From Trema orientale (lineage: Eukaryota; Streptophyta; Magnoliopsida; Rosales; Cannabaceae): a stretch of DNA of 64,000 nucleotides. Location: positions 1-64,000 of the forward strand of contig JXTC01000161.1 in the NCBI GenBank assembly GCA_002914845.1, in the 5' to 3' direction. Shown here piece after piece: positions 43,459 to 57,691 of this stretch. The position numbers and the translations under genes are program-made. How positions within the stretch are numbered: position 1 is the first letter of the stretch; each line of letters opens with the position of its first letter. A model generated the notes under the pieces. That model was not told the DNA's origin and did no database searches. It saw only the letters and a list, made by a program, of their open reading frames with translations.

Positions 43459-46400
43459 TTATGCACTTGAGGACTGTGTTTGATTTAGCTCGGCACTCAA
43501 CATATGGTGAAGAAGCATATCAACTCTTTGGCTCCGAGTTTTTGTGCTGCACAGAATCAAATTAATGACTCCACACTATTAGTAATGATTTACTTCTAGA
43601 ACAGGAGTCAGAGACAGCTTTGCTCAATGGTAACGTGGCAGCAATACATACCCAAGAGATCGACGTCGGTCTTTTCTTTCTTCTGATTCCTATATTCGGA
43701 AGGTAAAAATACAATTAACAAGGGAATCATAGAGTGCATAAAGATAAGAAACTACAGGCAAGTCTATTATTAACTATAGGACACATGGTAACTGCAAGAG
43801 GATCTGAATATGATATATTTTCACAGTGCCAATACAACTTTCGTTTTTAACTCGAAGAAAGTTCAGAACAGGAACAAACCTCATCTTGTTCTGATGATTC
43901 AAGATCCATTTCAGCAAAGAAAGCCTCCAGAACAAATGCTACAACCTAAATCATGTTGAAACAAACTTCTGAGTTAATTTTCCGTAGTTTTTAGAGTAGA
44001 AAATGAGAAATATGTATAAGAAGGAAACCACCAATGCTAACCAAAAGAGCTAAATAAATCAGAAGAGTTCAATGTCTTCTTATACATAATACAGTCATTC
44101 AGATACAGCTTAGGCATAAAATTTAATTCTTAATGTTTTAGCTTCTCCACAATACCGAAACAAATCCATAAGGAAGACATTGACTATCTAGTCCTTGGAC
44201 CAAAATATCTGAGTGCTCATCCTGACTGAGTGAGACCAACCAATTTCATACTTGGGTTGTTTCATCCCGAGTTAGATTATTTTGTGCTGCAGGTCCAGAA
44301 TTATTAACGAGAAAATCGTCATGCTAGCAAGCATGATTAATCATAAATAAATTGACTCTCAGTAAACATTATAAATCTGGTAGTCCAAACTGGACAATTA
44401 TTGGTATTGAACGTGCTAAATGTAAAGGCTATTGACTCACTAATCCTCTTTTCAGCCATTTCGTCAGCCCTTTAAATTGATGTAGCAGAGATGACTTATA
44501 GGCCTAGTTACATAGGCATGTGTTGTTTTGAAGAGTGATGGGTGTTGAAAATGTAATTACCACAAGGATTCTAAAGTCTAGTGGAATAAAACAATGTTGA
44601 TTACGTTGTTTCTGCTCTCTGATTTTATTACCCTCTCTACACAAGTGGGGATAATCAAGAGCCCACCTATTGTCTGTTGTCTCGGAAGCACATCTAGAGC
44701 ATATAGCTAAACAACGTCAAATACTGGAGCAACAGAATATAGTTTACCAAATTCAGTAGCAGCAAGACAGTTATTAGATAAAAACTGATGAAGTATGCAA
44801 GTGTCCAAGAAGTGCCTGTCAAATCCCTGTAACTCTGGAAAAATAAACCACAAAAAATTAGTGACTTTTTAGCACTGATAAAAATCAATTTCTTTTTTAA
44901 AAAAATGATGGAAACATGATGACAATTGTGGAAAATACTGTTCCAGAGGATACTTAAGATACTAAAAGGACGTATATAAACTCTCAACATAGCAGGACAT
45001 ATGGGCCAAAAATACTTTCGAATTTTATCTACGGAGTCCCAGAATGAAGTGTGTTGGACAGGTTCCAGGACTCATCTTTATGTTTGCATAGTGCCCTAAA
45101 TGTACCTCTACAACTCAAAAGAGGCAACAGATTGGAATATTACTATTATTTTACTTCTAATTAGCGAGAAAAAGGGTAAAGAAAAAAGTACTATCTTTAC
45201 TTGTGAAGAAAACAGAGATGATAATGCATGGCAAAAAAAGTGAAGAGAAAGTAGGTTTTGACATGAGAGACTACCTGCATCCACACTTGCCAATTTCCCA
45301 TGACTAGCAAATTGAAGAGTGTCACCATCCCATTTGGATAATCATTGAAGTTGAAGAGTAAATAGCTGATTTTGTCAAGAAAATCCAATTTATTCACATT
45401 ATCATTGCAGGGAAACCTGTTGGGGAGCAATATACAAACTAAACAGATGATAAGACTACTACACAGTTAAAAAGTTCTTTCCCGACTATTTGTATGTAAA
45501 GATAGTTAGAACTTGGAATCACCCGTTATCTTTGAATATGATGGACTGGGGAGACTTTATACATAATAGTTTGTTTTTTGCTCTCACATTTCAGTTGTCT
45601 TTTTGGTTGTAGCGTAAGAGTACAGCTTGTCCTCCACTTTTGTATTTGGTAGTTATATATTTTCTCAATTGATTTTCTGCTGGGTTATATTGCCAGAAAA
45701 GACTTTATGTCTACTGAAAAAATTTCTCCAATCAAAAAAAGGATACTCATCGTCAGAAAGATCTGTTGCTTCCAACTTAGGATTCCCAGCACTAACAATT
45801 CCCCCAAAGACCTATACAACAAGAAAGATATAACATAGCTGATGGTGCAAGAGTAACACCAATAACCACTAGGTGAAGAGAGCAGTAGATTTTACCTGTA
45901 CACCAAGAGAACAATAGATACATAGGACGCAAAAAATTGTCCCCAGGTATGGCATCAAGCTTGGTACGAGGGTTAAAAATGTCGCAATGAAGGCTCTGTA
46001 CCGCCGGACATACATCAGGATCCTAATCAATCGTAACAATCTTGCAAGGAGAAGGTACCGAATCCTGTAAAAGAAAAAGAAGAAGAAAACAGAGTTACTT
46101 GAGTGTACATATCCTACCATAAGTGCTTATAAAACTGATTCCACTTAAAATATGAACCTCCACAGATTAGCCCCATGTAATTCTTTACATCACAAACAAC
46201 GAGAGAAAAGAAAAGAGATTATAAAAAGGTTAAACAACCATTGATGATGACTTAGTAATTAGAAGAAACTAAGTGATAAAAGATGAGAACCAATATGTTA
46301 TATAAAGATATGCCAGGCAAAAAAGTAAGAGTTTCATACCATTCTCCATTTGAAAGGAAAGTCAGCTCTTGAGGGGATGCAAAAGTGATAGTTTCTCCAA

Positions 46401-49400
46401 TAACTGCAAATGCACAAGTTATCTGTTATAAAAGTATCATGCAACCTAACGTAACAGCAAACTAAGAAAGAAACACAACTTTTTATATGGTCCAAAAGGG
46501 TCGATAAGAACCGATAAGATTATACTCTCAAAACAAATTTGCCTTAGTTCGTGCCATAAAACATTCTCTTCTTTTGTTTCTGTATATTAATTGTTTCCCT
46601 CAACCTTTTAATTGATCATTGGGAATTTGGATTGTCTTTGAAGTAGTTACTCACCTATAATCCACGTAATCAGAAAATCAAAGCGATTCTGACCATCCCT
46701 CCAATAGTTCTCAAATCCATATGCATAAATTTTAAGAGCCATTTCCAGGACATATATCCATCCTGTGTAACAGAAAGCAAACCTTCAATGTGAAAACCAA
46801 GACAGCACAAATATGAAATATCGTTAAAATAAACTGACCAAACAAAGAGGCTAGGAGGTATGACAGTTTGTGTTAACCTATCCACTATCAAGCTTGGGCT
46901 GAAAGAAAATTTTTAACAGAAAGAAGGCCAAAAAATTTTTAACAGAAAGAAGGCCAAACTGGTGTGCACTATAATCAGAAAGGACCATACAACTTCCTCT
47001 CTTCATTTGCCACCATTATACATTTAGTACTAATAAACTAATGTTTTGGACAATATTAAAAGTAACCACACTTCCTCTGAATCTTAGGCTTGCTTAAAGT
47101 TAAATGCAGACTAAAACCATTATTCAAACGCCAAAAACTCAGTGTCGGACTTCTACAAAAGTAATTCCTGAGCCATGTCTAAAGTCCTTACCGAAGACAA
47201 ACTCCACCTCTTGCCACACCTTCTGAGCTGAATTGTTTTCTATATCAAGCTGCAAAACCCAAACAGAGTTCAAAATCAACATGCATTGTACCAAACTGAT
47301 TCGTTACATTCAGATTTCATAGCCAAAGAAGTTATTACGTTCAGAGTTAGCTATTGTTCTTTTCATCATAGATTCAAATCCATGTTTAACAAGGTGGCTG
47401 AACTATCCAGTGCTAAGCATATTTACGTTTCAAAAAACTGAGAATGTTTTTACTTAATACGCATACAGAAAGTATTTTAACAATTGTTGGTCCAAAAAGG
47501 TGCGTTATCTAAACGCCTATGGCTACTCATAATATTAAAAAGGAAATTTAGATATGTATTCACGTCATTAAGACATAAAAACAAGGACAAAACCAAAACA
47601 AAAGGAAAAAGACATAAAACCCTCCCAAAAAAAATGCAGGCATCTGGAACTATCTCTAGGACTCCACTTCTGAAGTGTACTATTCAAGTTCTCTCTTCCA
47701 CTATGTATAAACTTCCAAGGGTGAGTAAATATGCAAAAAGAATTATCTAATTGAACACAAATCATAAAGAACTAATAAATGTCTAAAACGTAATTAAATA
47801 GCAAGAGCAATAAAAAAACTTAAGAAATCAGCTTTGTTATAAGTAAAGTAGACAGGTCCCTCCACAAAAACAAGTATAATTAAACACCAAATTACAGGTG
47901 ATTGCAGCCATATCACAGAACAAAGATCAACTTAATCAAATCAGAAAACTCTTGATGACGTTAAGAGTTGCACCAATAAGTTTTGTCAGAAGACAAACCA
48001 TACCGTTGTTTCAATAATGACAGCAACAAGATTTACAATGAGAATGAAGGATATTATGTATCCAAACTTTGGGCTTCGTATAAAGGCCTTCAAATTTTCG
48101 GATAAGGGTGAATGATACAAAGATGGAAACTTCTCAAAGCACGATGGCTGCAACAAGAACACAGTGTCATTGTGCAGTTAAAAGCTCTTTACTGTTCATA
48201 ATAAAGTTACTACTAATTATCAACTTCCATATATTAATAAAACAATTCGGCTTACAGTATCCTCTTTCTGAAACCTCAGGGCAATGGCATTGCAAAGATC
48301 AGTAAATTCTTCCAAATTGATCTGCATCCAATGGATAGAGTCCACCAAATAAATGAGAAGCCGAATCAATAATGAAACTGAATCAATAATGATAGTAACA
48401 AAATAATTATTCGAATAGATGCGGTGCTAAAATTACAAAGAGGCAGTGTCTCCACCCAAACACGTATGCTATATAAGAAATCCATTTAAGAAGCACAAAT
48501 GACGAATATTTAAGGCAAAAATCAAAGATGGCTCAATATTTAAGGCAGAGCTATCCATTAATCAGAGGCACCGGTGATATTTTAGAGAAATGAGTGGGGA
48601 AAAAATTGTTATGCAGAAGAAGTCAAACTTATGGTATAGAAAGTCACATCAATTGACATACCTTGAAATCTCGACTATCATCTAGCTCATCAAATATCAA
48701 TTCAAATTCTTCTCTAGTTATTTTTGGCAAAGTCCTAATGAAAGACAGACATAATTATATCAGCATCGATCAGAATCAAATCAGAAACTAGAGGTAAGAC
48801 AGATATTTCAAATTCAATGGCCAAGGACAATGTGACCTTTTTAGTCTACCAATGATGTGCATGAAGTTTTAGGAAGACAAAAATTTCTATCTACACCTCT
48901 AAAGCAGTTGTCAATTGTGGTTTCTATGGCAGCACTTAAAAGAAGGCAATGACATCATTGGTCTAATTAAGTATACAAAAGCAACATAAATTTTATAGGT
49001 TTAAATAATCAGCTTCTAAGGGATTGAATTAGAGCAGCACAGTTCTTTGCCAGTGTCAAAGTTCGATGAACAGGAGAAATAATGACCGGATATAAAATTC
49101 TCAATTAATTATGTCTAAGTTTATCTCTCCTAACTCTCAACTTCAGGATGTTAACCTGAAAAATCTTTGCAACATAGGTCAAAATAAATCTTAGAGTTCC
49201 CTTCAAACTGACGGTGAAAGAAATACCTGTACTTATTCAGTTCCGTGAAGAGTTGGATGCATTCCTCCTTCTTAATAAACCCAACATTCTGTCAGCATAA
49301 AAAATGAAGACCCATTTGTGAAACGCAACACTACTAAAAGAACAGAAGTAATGCATTGAATGTTACAAGTGAATCTATATTCAAGTACAAAAGAATCTGA

Positions 49401-52400
49401 CGCATAATAAAATGAAATAATTGTGAAAGTAACCACATTTTAAAGAACATCGGTGAACAATAATTCCAGAAAGTGATTTATCAGTTTCTCATAAATGTAA
49501 TAAATACTTGTTTTTGTTTTGTAGGAATAATTGTCCTCCTCTAATTTGGCTGCCTGATGCTTCTTTCTATTAATATTTTTTTTTTTCAATCAAAGAATCA
49601 AAGAAAAAATAAAACAAATATTGTTTGCCGAGGAGAGTGCAAGGGTATATAATTCTATCAATGCCCAAATTAATAATGACTTCCATCATCACAACCTAGT
49701 TACATACATTTTTGATGATTATACAAACATAATCTGACTCTCCTTTTGTGCCTGCCAGTTGACAAACTAAACACCAAGAAAGAATACTTGGAGGTTTCTC
49801 TATTAATATATACCAATCCCTAATCCATAGGAAGAAAATGGTTTAATTATTCAATTATATTGCATGGTTATAGTTGAACTCTAAAACTTTGGTGTTCAAT
49901 AATGACCAGACATTAATTGACCATCATCAAGTCGACACGGAAAGAAAAAGAAATTACAAAACCAACTTATAAAAATCCAAAATGCAGCTGGTGAACCAGA
50001 TGAAGCAAGCTTTCTGGAAGGCATGCAGTAGGAAATCTCAACCAATGAATGACAGATTACTTACATCCTTATCTAATAGATTAAAGGCTTTCTCTAGTAT
50101 ACGCTTCCTCATTTGGTCCATCTCAGAAACTTGTTTTGCAAGCTACAGAAAAAGAAAATAATTAAGTATATGCATTCAAGTTCTAGATTAGCAAACACTT
50201 TATACCACAAAGAATCTGTAATGATATTAAGAGTCCACGTTTGTGCAAGTTTTGACACATACAAGAGAAACATAATAGACACATAAAACATACCTGACCT
50301 TTGAAGCTGTCGTATACAACGGCAAGGATCAAGTTGGTGACAAAATAAACACCCACCAGCACGTACAGAATGAAATACAAGCAGTACCAACGTGAAGCCC
50401 TTAAGAAGAATAAAAAAACCATATTAGACGCTCACATATGATTAGTAGAAACTCTAAATTTTGATACAAATGTGAAGCAACAGAATGCCAGCAAGATATT
50501 TATTTATATGTTAAGATATTGTTTCACAGCCCTATTTACCAACTTAGAAACACAATATGAGCTGGTTAATGTGCTTGATAAATTTTTTTAAGGAATTACA
50601 GACCAAGATATCATGAGATCCAAGCCAGAAAGCCTTGCAACTAAGAGGTCGTTCTATGGTAATTGGTTGTGTAGCAACATTTTGATGTAATTTACAGACA
50701 AAAACATTTTGGACTTGAAAATCACAGTGGTGTTACAACATGGAGAATGCAGGTAGAAATCTAGAAAGTTCTTGATTGTAAGTCTAAAGTCAATTTCACA
50801 AGGAAACATCAACGATTTGAACAATAGGAGAGGAAATATACAACAAAAGTGCAACATCAAAGGCCAATAATAATTGACAGGGAAACTGCTGCTTTGCTGT
50901 GTCCAACACAATGAAGTGAATAATTTTAATTTTAATAGACCAAGGTATTCTTCAATAACTTCAAACAACGTGGGAAGAGGGGAGCGAGGGAGCAGTGTGT
51001 GTGTGTGTGGAAGCAAAAGAGAGAACATTTAAGACAAATATTGAAGTTCACTGGAAAAAGGGTTCTGAATATGGCCGTAGTAAACTGTAAAGTAACTGAC
51101 ATGTCATGGTTAAAAATTAAGAATCCTGAAAGCCAAAAAGAATGAAGCATGCTAACCCTTTTTAAAGGTTTGTACTCACTTGTAAGCAGGTATCCAGACA
51201 TCTGGATTGTTAGATGTAGTGAATAGAACAAACATTTGGTACAATGTGGTACCATATGAAGTAAATACTGTTTTTCCCTGCAGTGTATCCTCAAACATGA
51301 CATAGGCTACCCAACTAGCAAACAGAAGAAAAAGAAGCCATAGAGCCTGCAATTGAAGAAATGCAAACCATAAAAAGAAAATCATTATTAACATGACAAA
51401 AAGAAGGGAGTTTGAACCCAGAATACTTATATAGAATTTGCTATCTCATATACCGAAAAAAGACAAGTGATCACAGTTAAAAATAATAGAGTAATAAGCA
51501 AACATCAAGGTAAGGAGAGATGGTTAACAAACCAAGACGTTTAAGTATGTGCCAAGCATTCCAGCCAGGATGATGATACTTGATCTTAATTCCCTATGAA
51601 CACAATTTAACAGAAAATATAAATAAATAGAATATACATCATACAGTTATAACAGTGGGAGGGAAGCAGCAGCAAGTAAACCAAAACTATTTAATATGAT
51701 AGAGACAATGTCAAGCATGCATTCTCACGTGAGCAAAGTATATTGTTATGCAGAGAAATGAAGCAATCTTCAATGCAAAAGTTACTAAATCCATTTGACA
51801 TGATTTATGATTTCTAGAAATGATACATCACTCTTTAGACAACTATGCCATTAGAACTTAGTCTAGAACATTCAATTCATAACTTCTAATCATCTCCTCA
51901 TAGTGAACTCTTATTCAGATGGAAGCAACAGAACTGGGGACAAGGACAAGGTGATACCACCAGAGACACAAACTCTGCAATCTATATCAGCAGCTACATG
52001 CTACCATGCATGTCAAATCCAGAGGGGAGAAGAGTTTTTTAGTGACCAAATAACTTTTGCTTAAGCACATTGAATATTAAATATATCACAAAATTACAAT
52101 TCCGTGATTCCATCTATGTGACTCCCAAGAAATATTTCCATTGTCCACTACAATAGCTCAAGAAATTATAAATGTAATTTACTGTTCATAGCTAGACAAC
52201 ATGTATTCACAATCGGACAAACTATGCCACCTTCTGTCAGGCTAAGCTCAAAAGTCTTTAGTTCAATATGAAAATTTAGCACTTACCAAGTTTAATTTCT
52301 ATATTTTTATGTACAAGTGAATGAATGATCACATGCCTAAATATGAAGGGGACTTACCAAGTTTAATTTCTATATTTTTATGTACAAGTGAATGAATGAT

Positions 52401-54481
52401 CACATGCCTAAATATGAAGGGGAGAGGGGTTTCTTATCACAAACTACCTAATGTTCAAGATGAAAAATACAACTCTGACATATGGTGCAATCCTTAAAGG
52501 AAGTGAATCAACAGCCACGGGTGACAAATATAGAGCATAGACCAGCATATCAGCAACCAAAATTAACAGGCAAATGACCTGAAACACAAAAAGAAATACA
52601 GGCGGATAATATTGTTAGGACATTAAAGAAAAACAAAATATTCTTAAATGTTTATATCCTGTGAATAAACGAAAAGCCATTATTTAGATTTACATAATTG
52701 TGTGTGCTGTATATATATCGTTATTTTCTCATCTAGGAAGAAACTGCTCGATCATGTATTCTTATGTAATCAAAATATGAAAACCTCAATTTTCTGCCGA
52801 TTTCCTTAACCACCTAAGATTTTGAGATTATAAGCAAAAAAGGTGCAAGTATCATCTCAACGTTCTGGCCCCAATAGTAAACAGAAAATACTGTTTTGCA
52901 TTTGAAAGAAAGAGGCCTCTTTGTTTTTCTAACAGACAGACAATTCGTTATAGGTGATCCAAAGGTTAAAGGAGCTTCTTAAAGGGGAAAAGGAAAAAAT
53001 CAGAAGCTAACTCAACATAAAGTCACGTACCTTAAAATAGTTCAAAGGACGTCTCCAGTGAGACCCTTCATAGGATATTGGAAAGAAAATATGTACGATG
53101 AGTATAATAAGAGTTATGCCCTGCAGAAGAAAAATAAAAAAATGAAAAAACAGAAACCCAGAATGCAAGTTACAAAGTGCTCATTATACTACTATATCAC
53201 ACCATAAAACAAAAAGTAAACACAAAAAATACACCATCCAGTTCAGTAGCTACATTTAACTTTGAAAAAATAATAATCTGATACAATAATTTCAAATTTC
53301 TATAGATTATGGTTATATCCCAAGTATGTTAATCTTGCCTCATAAATAAGCGACTCCGCATTGGTCAAATATGGAAGCTGTCCAAGAAAGTAGAAATCTC
53401 TGTCACTGCAAGGATGTGCAGTAGTCTTGTAACACCACAAAGGTGTCTGCGCAAAGTTGAGCAATTAGCATTAATGAAATCTTCTCAATATGTATGTTAT
53501 ATAAATATAAATTCTCCTAAAGGAGAATACTATTATAACAAGTAGAAAAGCTATACAAACCTCTAGGAAATTTAGGATTATGAGTGCAAAATAATTAAGG
53601 GTCCAAATGAAATCCAACCGAATGAAAAAGAAGTAGAGCTTTGCAGCACTTTGAAAGTTAGATTGATCAAGTATTTCCTCAGGTAAGCCAATACCATCTT
53701 CAGCCTGCACAATAAATAAAAACCAACCGATTCGGATATCAAATCATTTCTTCGAAAATTCCAATTAGAAAAAAAATTCGATACTAATTAACTAATCATT
53801 ATACATAATTATTCAATAAACCAGCACAGCCTTCTGTTTCTTTTTCCATTTTGTTACTAATCCTATCGGAAATTGTAATTCAAAACTGCCAAAAATATAT
53901 TGAAATTAAAGAAAGAGAACTATAACAGAATTTTTTTTTTTTTTTAAATTGAATAAATAACTTCCAAATTGTCATTGATTTCCTCCTGGAGGATTTTCTC
54001 CAAAAGAGTCTTAGAACAATTAAGTGTGCGTTTATATATACATATGACAAATGCATAAGCTCTAATTCTAAACCATGTTAATGGAAAATAAAAAATAAAA
54101 AAAAAATGGCCTAAAAGGAACCAATTAATTAATTAATGTAATTGCCTTAAAAGGCCTCAAAAGTTCCGTTTCAATTTGAGTAAGAGAAGAAAAATCACAT
54201 TTGAGAAGTGAAAACAGAAATCCATATATTATATGCTATATAACACAATTAAATGAACGAAATAATTAAAAATACCAAAATTGATTGAGATCCAAAAACA
54301 TAAAAATCAACGCAGAACCACTTAAGGAAGAAAGCCAAACCAAATCGACGAGTGCGGCAGCTTTCTGGTAGCGAGAGCCATAAGCGATTGCATCAGAGTG
54401 TCGCCTGTAGACAGGTCTGCCACTGCCATCAGTCCTCACTACTCCACTACTGCTTTCCCCGCTCAGTAGAGGCTTCTCCAT
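43459..54481 (-). CDS. TPC1: Two-pore calcium channel 1 (vacuolar SV channel), 23 exons, complete
   Basis: Exons in gene order: 54341-54481, 53561-53704, 53339-53446, 53031-53120, 52448-52578, 51533-51593, 51180-51346, 50294-50399, 50065-50142, 49227-49288, 48662-48734, 48256-48321, 48004-48147, 47192-47249, 46655-46762, 46340-46403, 45896-46064, 45747-45811, 45275-45416, 44748-44834, 43880-43945, 43652-43689, 43459-43546. All join in frame to 751 residues, close to Arabidopsis TPC1 (733). It is the Ca2+- and voltage-gated cation channel of the vacuole. Visible: the first pore region [20 protein letters not shown]-hand 1 loop at 340-351 ([12 protein letters not shown], poorer than usual since positions 5 and 9 are Val and Lys) and EF-hand 2 near 378-393; the domain II voltage sensor with Arg542, Arg545 and Arg548; second pore [19 protein letters not shown]; and an Arg-rich C-terminal tail. 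Intron 3 begins GC. No exon is missing. Confidence 0.97.
52281..52422. repeat. Perfect 71-bp tandem duplication in TPC1 intron 5
   Basis: The unit ACTTACCAAGTTTAATTTC... occurs twice without a difference (52281-52351, 52352-52422), ending 25 bp from the exon 5 donor at 52446-52447. It lies wholly within the intron. Confidence 0.95.
53121..53338 (-). other. TPC1 intron 3, GC-AG type
   Basis: On the minus strand exon 3 ends ...TATGAG and the intron starts GCAAGA, with a normal CAG acceptor before GGCATAACT. Protein alignment (IYE then the ITL helix) requires the junction here and no GT nearby keeps the frame. GC-AG introns are a known minor class spliced by the ordinary spliceosome. Confidence 0.8.
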
Positions 54482-57400
54482 CTTCTTTCTCTTTCTTCTT
54501 TCTTCTTACTGATGACTCATGCCAGACGTTAAAATACGTCTCTGTTATGATTATGAATGGAAACTCTCTCTTCTTTTTGGTCTGGTCTGGTCTGGGTTTT
54601 TTTTTTTTGGGGGGTTGGGGTTTTGTTTATTAATTATGTATTATTTATGAATTATTTAATGCAACGGTTTTGCTGTTTTTAGTATGCCTGGAGTTTTCTA
54701 AACTTAATTAGTTACTACCCAAGCGTTTTTTATTATTTTTTCTTTTAGGCTTAATTAAAGATGGATGTTCTTATTTGTTGTTACTTGTTACTATTATTAT
54801 CCATTTATTTTAAATGGAGTAATAAAACGGGGTATTATTTTATTTAGGAAAAGAAATCGTCTAAATCGAGTACGAATGTGACACGCGAGATTTGTGGATC
54901 CGATCTATATGCTTCTTTTGTGGAATATTGTAGTTTGCATTCGTATGTCAATTGTGACCCATAAGGTTCAGAAGTGGATTACGATTCATGTCGGCAATGG
55001 GTAATGTTATAGAGTGTGCTACCTCATATGACTTATTATGAACTTTCCTTTTAGTCTTAGCTCCAATAAGATTTAACTCCAAATTATTTAATTTTAGTGG
55101 TAAAAATCTTTTTAACTTAAAAGAGCAAATAGAACACTTTACGGTGGTTACAGGATAATATCAACACTTTTTCGTATTGGAGTCTCCTAAATTCGAATTT
55201 CCGCTCTCCCCAATTATCAAAAATGAACATTATAACCAAACCACAACAAATTTATGAGACTTAATTTATTTGACAAAGGTAATGATACAATCACCAAAAT
55301 CTTGCTCTAAAAGCTCGTACCAGATATATAACGTGCATTTTCTTATTTGAAAGTAGAATTACACTATTTAAAGTTATGTGGCTAAAAATAATACCACATC
55401 ATTAGTATAAGACTTTTGTGTCCTATTTTTAGTTCATTCGACAAAAAGAAAATCATCCAATTTGAATATTCTTGTTCTTTCCAGATTCCATCACATACTT
55501 GTTAAATGAGGAGTGTTACGAAGGTTTTTGTGTAGATACCATAATGATAATTTAAGACGATGTGGATTTATATACAAAATTCACTTGTTAAAGTAATCCT
55601 CTATTAGTGTATACTGTAGAGACAATAAGGTGTAACATTTTGACTATTTGAGAAGTATTGTGGCTTTCTCCACGAAAGAACATAAATATACCCGGACCGT
55701 GAATCTTCCCCTTCTTAACCTCTTTTATCGAATAGTAAACGAATCAAGACACGAAACTAAAGATAAGCAATGGAGAACAAAGTCGTTGGGAGCGGGCACG
55801 TGGCCCATGGCTACCGCCCACTTTCCACCTTGCCATAAATAGACTTGACCTGCTGGGACCTGGCCACAACTCCCCACCACGTTCATATAAAAGAAGGACA
55901 AATTGCAAGAAGAAGACAATAATTTAATTTGATCTGATCTTATACTCCAGTCACGGTTTGACTCCTAGACGGAATCCGTTTAACCCAAGAGTATTTCTTC
56001 TATCGTGACCCTTTTTTTTTTTTTCAGGCAAAACAAAAAGGTCACCATTAGTTTTTTTTTTGTCTTGCCTGATCAATTCATTCATACGGCCAAGTCCAAA
56101 TACCAGACAACACCTCCAATGCATTGGTGGAATAACAACACTCTTATACAAATTCCTCAGGAAAATCCGATGTGCCACCACCACACACTAATACAATACG
56201 AGCCCATAGTCTAATCCCACTTGCGTAGACGCAAATGTCACACGTATAAAAGCATTTCTTAACCATCTATTGGGTAGGATCCATTTGGGTTTTCAATAGT
56301 GAGACCCACTTCAATGCATAGTGAAGATGCATCAGAAGAAAGCATTCTCAATCTTCAAAAAATAAAATTAAAATATTTTATTTATTACATAAGTTAGTAC
56401 CACGTGTAGCGATATCCTCTTCCTAATCCACTCCATAAAAAGAAAACGGGTAAGGTAAAAAGATAAAACATTTCAAAGAAGCAATGTAAGATGAAATGAG
56501 AACTAGCAACGAGTATATTAGTAGTAGTAGACACAAACGGATGCCACTCTGAGGAAAGAATAAAAAATGTACTAACAAAATCTGAATTAAACTATAGCAA
56601 AATACAGCTATGCTCAATATAGACACCGCGGAAGAGTCGTACCTTTTCTGAGAGGTGGAAGGTCAACCGAATGCTACTCACGATCCAAAATGAGTTTTTC
56701 TAAAGTATAAATACTTAATAATTACACAATCAATGGGGGAAAGAAGGATAGCAATGAAGAACCGAGTATGAATTGCCCTCAAGTCATCAACTTGAAATAA
56801 ACAAACAGCTTTGACATGCATACAAGAACCTCCAACGAATCAAAACAACCTTGTTTATCAACTTTTATAGTTTCTCTGCGCCAAGTGATTAGATCAAACC
56901 TGTGAAAAATTGCCGAGTCCCGTCAGTAATAAGTCCGAAATTAAAACTATAATATTTAGTGTATGTAAGCTTGTAGATTCAAATTTGTAGTGGAAGGAAT
57001 TTCAAATCTTAATACTTAAAATCGACTAAGTTGAGTATACGCTCACTATGATATCCCCTTTTACTTTTACGACCTTAAGATTTTTAAACATGTAGTCAAA
57101 CAAAGTTGTGAAGCTTTTCCAAGTGTTAAAGAGTTGAAATCTGTTTGCTTGATTGGGAACCATCCAATGTGAAGGCGTGAGTTATGTTAGCCTACTTACT
57201 GGAATTTTATGTTACAAACTGACGTGGGTAATATTGTCAAGAAGTCTTATAAAAGATCTTGCTCAACATGATTGAGAAAAAACAAAATGCTTATCAGATA
57301 GATGGGTTACAGACCATTTCCCTTTTAAGTTCCAAAGTTCAAAAAACTGCAAATTTACTAGCCGAAGAACGACTAAATTTACCTGAAAAGTCATGATAGC

Positions 57401-57691
57401 TTAGAAGCGCCCAATCTAACGCAATGGAGAAAGAGACACATCAGGAAGACAAGAAGAAAGAAATCCACACAAATGGTTCCTGGCAATAATGCATTCAAAA
57501 TCATCTTCAGCCACTTACTTTTTTACAAAGAAACTAGAAAAAAGAAAAGTAAAAATTATGTCAAAGCGTGATAGAGAAGCATTTTAGGGGGAAGAAGAGA
57601 ACATAATTTTGTTCGTGTCAGCAAACAATATCAAACAGAACTGACACAATCCATTAGTCTTCAAAACATCAATGATAAAAATTACCTCAAA
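54482..57691. other. Intergenic: TPC1 promoter and CalS12 3' region
   Basis: TPC1 leader and promoter occupy roughly 54482-54900. At 55796-55885 a block with CACGTGGCCCATGGC, CCATAAATAG and CATATAAAAG looks like a promoter (G-box plus TATA-like motifs), but no gene follows on either strand. From about 56880 to 57691 lies the likely callose synthase 3' region: GAG|GTAATT ten bases after the stop and TTTTTCACAG|GTTTG near 56899 on the minus strand could be a 3'-UTR intron. Nothing else recognised. Confidence 0.4.
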
